From contig NZ_JSWF01000019.1 in assembly GCF_000797445.1 (NCBI RefSeq), forward strand, positions 62,001 through 126,000: 64,000 nt of DNA, given 5' to 3'. Shown one piece after another: positions 60,218 to 64,000 of this stretch. The translations under genes and the position numbers were made by a program. How positions within the stretch are numbered: the first letter of the stretch is position 1; every line of letters begins with the position of its first letter. A model generated the notes under the pieces. It did not search any database. It was not told the origin of the DNA and worked only from the letters and a program-made list of their open reading frames with translations. This DNA is from Lacinutrix jangbogonensis (lineage in GTDB: Bacteria; Bacteroidota; Bacteroidia; Flavobacteriales; Flavobacteriaceae).

Positions 60218-61165
60218 ATGACGAGCATTCCAAGTGTTAATTTAGAAGATTTTCTTTCTGAAGATCCAAAGAGAAAACAAAAATTTATAGATGAAATAGG
60301 AAAAGCCTATCAAGACATTGGTTTTGTAGCTTTAAAAGGTCATTTTTTAGATGAAAAACTAGTCAATAGTTTGTATTCTGAAATTAAGAACTTTTTCACT
60401 TTACCTGTTGAAGACAAACGCAAGTACGAGATTCCTGGTATTGGCGGCCAACGTGGTTATGTGTCTTTTGGTAAAGAAAGTGCGAAAGGCAAGAAAGAAG
60501 GCGATTTAAAAGAGTTTTGGCATTTTGGACAATATGTTGAGGATGATCCTGAACGTGCTAAAGAATATCCTGAAAATGTTGATGTAAATGAATTGCCAGC
60601 ATTTAATGCAGTAGGAAAAGAAACCTACCAAATGCTGGAAAAAACGGCAAAGTATGTATTAAGAGCGTTAGCACTTCATTTAAATTTAGACGAGACGTAT
60701 TTCGATAATTATATCCATAATGGTAATTCTATTTTAAGACCAATACATTATCCGCCAATTAGTGAAGAACCTAAAGCTGCCGAACGTGCTGCGGCTCATG
60801 GTGATATAAATTTAATCACTTTATTAATGGGAGCTCAAGGTCGAGGTTTGCAAGTGCAAAACCATGAAGGCGAATGGTTAGATGCTATTGCAGAACCAGA
60901 CGAATTGATGATTAATGTTGGAGATATGTTATCAAGACATACCAATAATAAATTAAAATCTACAATACATCGCGTAATCAATCCACCTAGAGAGCTTTGG
61001 GGAACTAGCCGCTATTCTATTCCGTTTTTTATGCATCCTATAAGTGAAATGAAATTAGATGTTTTAGACAGTTGTATTGATGCTGAAAACCCAAAACAAT
61101 TTGACGATATTTCTGCTGGCGCATTTTTAGACCAACGTTTAATAGAATTAGGACTTAAAAAGTAG
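60218..61165 (+). CDS. Isopenicillin N synthase-family Fe(II)/2-oxoglutarate dioxygenase
   Basis: A 315-residue non-heme iron oxygenase. The iron-binding triad is His and Asp in AAAHGDINLITLL and His in LKSTIHRVINPP; Arg-x-Ser in SRYSIPFF binds 2-oxoglutarate. The N-terminal PSVNLEDFLSEDPKRKQKFI and IGFVALKGH are typical of the family. The substrate is unknown, since no biosynthetic cluster is present. A -7-like TACATTTG is at 60180-60187. Confidence 0.92.
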   Translation: MTSIPSVNLEDFLSEDPKRKQKFIDEIGKAYQDIGFVALKGHFLDEKLVNSLYSEIKNFFTLPVEDKRKYEIPGIGGQRGYVSFGKESAKGKKEGDLKEFWHFGQYVEDDPERAKEYPENVDVNELPAFNAVGKETYQMLEKTAKYVLRALALHLNLDETYFDNYIHNGNSILRPIHYPPISEEPKAAERAAAHGDINLITLLMGAQGRGLQVQNHEGEWLDAIAEPDELMINVGDMLSRHTNNKLKSTIHRVINPPRELWGTSRYSIPFFMHPISEMKLDVLDSCIDAENPKQFDDISAGAFLDQRLIELGLKK

Positions 61166-61209
61166 GCAGTCTACAGCCTTTAGTTGGCAGTCGTAATCAT
61201 TACGAACTG

Positions 61210-61235
61210 ACTGAAGACTGCGTACTGAAGACTGC
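61210..61235 (+). repeat. Short tandem intergenic repeat
   Basis: ACTGAAGACTGC occurs twice (61210-61221 and 61224-61235) with a two-base gap. The same unit is found as ACTGAAGACTG at 35692-35702, so it is a small dispersed intergenic repeat. The meaning is unknown. Confidence 0.6.
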
Positions 61236-61248
61236 AAACTAAAAGAAG

Positions 61249-61575
61249 ATGGATTTAAAAGATCAACTAAAAAACCTTTTTCCCGAGCACGAAGAAAAGA
61301 CTATTGAACCTTCAAAAGAAGCATCTTCTCTGTGGTTACAAGACGATCCTATTATTTGTAAATACGAAAAACGAAAAGGGAAACCTATTACCATTTTAGA
61401 AGGGTATACTGGTGCTACAGAAGATTTTAAAGCCTTAGCTAAAGAGTTGAAGCAAAAACTGAGTGTTGGTGGAAGTTTTAAAGATGAAAAAATAATTATT
61501 CAAGGTGATTATCGCGATAAAATAATGGCAATGTTGAAAGAAAAAGGCTTTAATGTAAAACGCGTTGGAGGCTAG
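61249..61575 (+). CDS. SUI1/YciH-like translation initiation factor
   Basis: A 108-residue protein of the eIF1/SUI1 family. The first 40 residues are an acidic, flexible start (LFPEHEEKTIEPSKEASSLW). The SUI1 fold follows with RKGKPITILEGYTGATEDF, KELKQKLSVGGSFKDEKIII and QGDYRDKIMAMLKEKGF. Bacterial YciH proteins affect start-codon choice or subunit hibernation. It precedes the DUF1835 gene by five bases and is probably in one operon with it. Confidence 0.92.
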   Translation: MDLKDQLKNLFPEHEEKTIEPSKEASSLWLQDDPIICKYEKRKGKPITILEGYTGATEDFKALAKELKQKLSVGGSFKDEKIIIQGDYRDKIMAMLKEKGFNVKRVGG

Positions 61576-61580
61576 ATTTT

Positions 61581-62522
61581 ATGACTAAAAAGACGCTAAA
61601 TATTACTAATGGTAGAAGCCTTACTAATTATCTTGAAAAAGAAAACTATGAAGGAGATATTTTAACTTGGCACGAAATGCTATGTGAAGGACCAACTGAA
61701 AAAGAAATAGATACCACTTCTTTTTTCGAAAAGCGAAAAGTCTTTTTAGAATCGGTTTACAATGCAGAGTACGATATTTTAAAAGTGCAATCGGAAATAA
61801 GAAAAACAAACAATATTAACGACTACCAAGAAGTCATACTTTGGTTTGAGTACGATTTGTTTTGCCATATAAACCTTATTGCTGCTATTAGTTTACTAAA
61901 ACAAAAAGGAATAAGAATCCCTATTTTTTTAGTGTGTAGTGGTCGTATTGAAGGTGAAATAGGTTTAAAAGGATTAGCAGAGTTAACTCCAGAACAATTA
62001 AGTACCCATTATAAAGACAAAATTGAACTCAGTATAGACGATATTGCATTAGCACAAAAAGCTTGGCGTATTTACTGCGACCATGACCATAATTTATTAA
62101 AACCCTTAATTACACGACCATCAAATTTTAAATACTTAAGTATTTGCTTAAAAGCACATTTAAAACGCTTTCCAGATACTCGAAGTGGTTTAAGTACTTT
62201 GCAGTATAATATCTTAAAATTAATTGGGGAACATAAAATAAAATCGCGTCATCATTTGGTTGGTTACGTATTACATTACCAAGGCTATTATGGGTTTGGA
62301 GACATGCAAATTGTACGATTAATAGACGAATTAGAAATATTATATACTGAAACTGAAGATACGCTAACATTAAATAGAGATGGGTATTTAGCTTTAGAGC
62401 ACCAAAGAAATTTCCGTAAAGCATTGGATTGTAATATTGTTTTTGGAGGTGTTAATAAACGAGAATTTCAGTTTGATAAAAAAACAAATAAATTGATTAA
62501 AAATACTGTGAATGCTAATTAA
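61581..62522 (+). CDS. DUF1835 protein
   Basis: A 313-residue cytoplasmic protein. The N-terminus matches DUF1835 (LNITNGRSLTNYLEKENYEG, DILTWHEMLCEGPT) and includes VILWFEYDLFCHINLIAAIS. The C-terminal half has a winged-helix-like part ending in EHQRNFRKALDCNIVFGGV. The function is unknown. It overlaps the nucleoside phosphorylase gene by 11 bases, so the two are translationally coupled. Confidence 0.9.
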   Translation: MTKKTLNITNGRSLTNYLEKENYEGDILTWHEMLCEGPTEKEIDTTSFFEKRKVFLESVYNAEYDILKVQSEIRKTNNINDYQEVILWFEYDLFCHINLIAAISLLKQKGIRIPIFLVCSGRIEGEIGLKGLAELTPEQLSTHYKDKIELSIDDIALAQKAWRIYCDHDHNLLKPLITRPSNFKYLSICLKAHLKRFPDTRSGLSTLQYNILKLIGEHKIKSRHHLVGYVLHYQGYYGFGDMQIVRLIDELEILYTETEDTLTLNRDGYLALEHQRNFRKALDCNIVFGGVNKREFQFDKKTNKLIKNTVNAN

Positions 62523-63384
62523 AGAATCAGAACTTATATTAAATCCAGATGGTAGTGTTTATCATTTAAATTTAAAACCAGAAAACATTGCAGATACCAT
62601 CATTTTTGTTGGCGATCAAGATCGTGTAGAAAAAATTACTAAACATTTTGATAGTGTAGAATTTTCTACTCAAAAACGAGAGTTTAAAACGCAAACAGGT
62701 ATTTATAAAGGTAAAAAATTAACAGTACTATCTACTGGTATTGGTCCAGATAATATAGATATTGTTTTAAACGAGTTAGATGCATTAGTTAATATTAATT
62801 TAGAGACGAGAAAGCCTAAAGAAAAGCTAACATCCCTAAATATAGTGCGCGTTGGTACTTCTGGCTCGCTTCAAAAAGATATACCAGTAGACTCATTTGT
62901 AATGAGTACGCAGGGTTTAGATTTAAATGGCATGCTTCACTTCTATCAAATTGATGCGATTTGTAATACCGAAGTTGAAAATGCCTTTATAGAATATACC
63001 AATTGGGATATTAACAAAGCGAGACCAATAATTATTAATAATAGTAAGACATTAGAAGCTCATTTTGATGGTCCATTAATGCACAAAGGAATGACTGCTA
63101 CAGCAGGAGGTTTTTATGGCCCTCAAGGTCGTGTTTTAAGATTGCCGCTATTTGATGCCACTTTGAACGAGATAATGGATACGTTTTCTTATAAAGAGTT
63201 CAGGATTACTAATTTTGAAATGGAAACTTCTGCTATTTATGGCTTATCAAAATTATTAGGTCATAACGCATTATCATTAAATGCAATTATTGCTAATAGA
63301 CCAAATGGAACGTTTAGTAAAAACCCTAAAAAAGTAGTTGAGGATTTAATTCTACATGCTTTAAATAAATTAGTAGAATTATAA
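62512..63384 (+). CDS. Nucleoside phosphorylase (uridine phosphorylase-like)
   Basis: A 290-residue enzyme of the PNP/UDP family. The phosphate- and ribose-binding motifs are IIFVGDQDRVEKI, VLSTGIGPDNIDIVLNELDA and IVRVGTSGSLQKDIPVDSFV; NFEMETSAIYGLSKLLGHNA has the Glu-Met-Glu nucleoside motif. It cleaves a nucleoside with phosphate; uridine is the best guess from the similarity. It starts inside the end of the DUF1835 gene. Confidence 0.92.
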   Translation: MLIKESELILNPDGSVYHLNLKPENIADTIIFVGDQDRVEKITKHFDSVEFSTQKREFKTQTGIYKGKKLTVLSTGIGPDNIDIVLNELDALVNINLETRKPKEKLTSLNIVRVGTSGSLQKDIPVDSFVMSTQGLDLNGMLHFYQIDAICNTEVENAFIEYTNWDINKARPIIINNSKTLEAHFDGPLMHKGMTATAGGFYGPQGRVLRLPLFDATLNEIMDTFSYKEFRITNFEMETSAIYGLSKLLGHNALSLNAIIANRPNGTFSKNPKKVVEDLILHALNKLVEL

Positions 63385-63498
63385 TCGAATTGTTTAAGTT
63401 AAGCTTGATTAGTTTTTAACTTTCCAAATTCGATTTTATAAAAGAGACAGTATCGCTAAAGTTACTCTTGAGCGCAGTCGAAAGACTAAAAACAAATT

Positions 63499-64000
63499 AT
63501 GAAACAAATAAACATTGGAGGTGTTCCAGAACATTTCAATCTTGCTTGGTATTTAGGACTTAAAAATGCTGAATATAAAGATGCAGATATTAACCTACGT
63601 TGGAAAGACTATTTTGATGGTACCGGAGCAATGTGCAAAGGGCTTCGAGATGGAGATATTGACATGGCTGTTATTTTAACTGAAGGTATTATTAAAGATA
63701 TTATAGAAGGAAACAAATCAAAGATTGTTCAGGTATTTGTAGAAACACCGCTTATTTGGGGCATTCATGTTGCTGCAAAATCAAAATACAAAACCATAGA
63801 AGATGTTAAAGGCACGAAAGCTGCCATAAGTCGTTATGGTTCAGGTTCTCATTTAATGGCCTATATAAATGCTCAGAATAATGGTTGGAATTTAGAAGAA
63901 GACCTAGAGTTTGAGGTTATAGAAAATCTAGATGGTGCCGTTAAGGGTTTAACTGAAGGTAAAGCTGATTATTTTATGTGGGAGAAATTTACCACAAAAC
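63499..64000 (+). CDS. ABC-type substrate-binding protein (3' end beyond window)
   Basis: The first 167 residues are visible: MKQINIGGVPEHFNLAWYLG, then DYFDGTGAMCKGLRDGDIDM and a region with TPLIWGIHVAAKSKYKTIED and SRYGSGSHLMAYINA. This is the type 2 periplasmic-binding fold of the SsuA/TauA/ThiY group. It has no signal peptide, so it may be a cytoplasmic or solo member, as is frequent in Bacteroidetes. The gap before it (63385-63498) holds a fragment of the REP-like repeat (63467-63484). Confidence 0.85.
   Translation, partial: MKQINIGGVPEHFNLAWYLGLKNAEYKDADINLRWKDYFDGTGAMCKGLRDGDIDMAVILTEGIIKDIIEGNKSKIVQVFVETPLIWGIHVAAKSKYKTIEDVKGTKAAISRYGSGSHLMAYINAQNNGWNLEEDLEFEVIENLDGAVKGLTEGKADYFMWEKFTTK

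Noticed and set aside
63467-63484. CTTGAGCGCAGTCGAAAG as a regulatory site
   Set aside because: It is a fragment of the common flavobacterial intergenic repeat also seen around 44618-44734, so no specific role is claimed.

Overview
The window looks like a chromosome segment of a marine-type member of the Flavobacteriaceae (Bacteroidetes). The DNA is AT-rich. Many promoters carry the Bacteroidetes -7 box TAnnTTTG, Shine-Dalgarno sequences are essentially absent, and the proteome is typical of the group: a T9SS-sorted sulfatase, TonB receptor plus HmuY, DUF6607, DUF6090, an E1 alpha-beta fusion and FlgO/TPR AraC regulators. No rRNA, tRNA, CRISPR array or recombinase gene was seen.

Positions 1-30245 are a mosaic. 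Gene blocks are separated by at least six copies, all in + orientation, of a long non-coding element (about 0.2-1.1 kb; R1-R6). The copies differ in sequence, but at least four stems are kept by compensatory changes, so the element acts through a fold in RNA or single-stranded DNA. The blocks between copies are: (i) a secreted sulfatase fused to a YHYH domain; (ii) a two-way heme/iron uptake locus (TonB receptor, HmuY, Fur, PepSY-flavodoxin-reductase, DUF2271, periplasmic ankyrin protein, DUF6607, DUF6686); (iii) a ParDE toxin-antitoxin pair; (iv) an AraC-TPR regulator diverging from an ankyrin lipoprotein, acyltransferase, DUF6090, serine hydrolase and thioredoxin run that ends in decayed genes; (v) a HigB-HigA-KGGVGR ATPase/TPR operon; (vi) a hypothetical gene, of which a truncated copy lies upstream of R5, flanked by two tiny hydrophobic peptides. 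Toxin-antitoxin modules and broken genes suggest a recombination-active region.

Positions 30600-53400 are ordinary core chromosome: DUF2237, FAD oxidoreductase, HPF, an rRNA methyltransferase, two helicases, a hybrid histidine kinase, topoisomerase III, RluE-like pseudouridine synthase, an MscS channel, a TetR plus ABC/HlyD/TolC export operon with a palindromic operator, YitT and a cold-shock protein. The ABC ATPase has lost its signature motif, Walker B aspartate and H-loop histidine. A secreted protein at 53417-54117 is split by a frameshift in a nine-A run.

Positions 54240-55470 hold the second notable locus: five paralogous 28-residue, very basic microproteins and a 44-residue relative, arranged as two leader-plus-genes blocks ending in a strong terminator. 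Each block starts with the same roughly 105-bp leader containing an AGTACT pair. Silent differences between the copies show selection on the peptides. Their function is unknown.

Positions 55514-64000 return to core genes: M19 dipeptidase, CDF metal transporter, branched-chain-type E1 fusion, an isopenicillin N synthase-like oxygenase, SUI1/YciH, DUF1835, a nucleoside phosphorylase and a truncated substrate-binding protein at the window edge.
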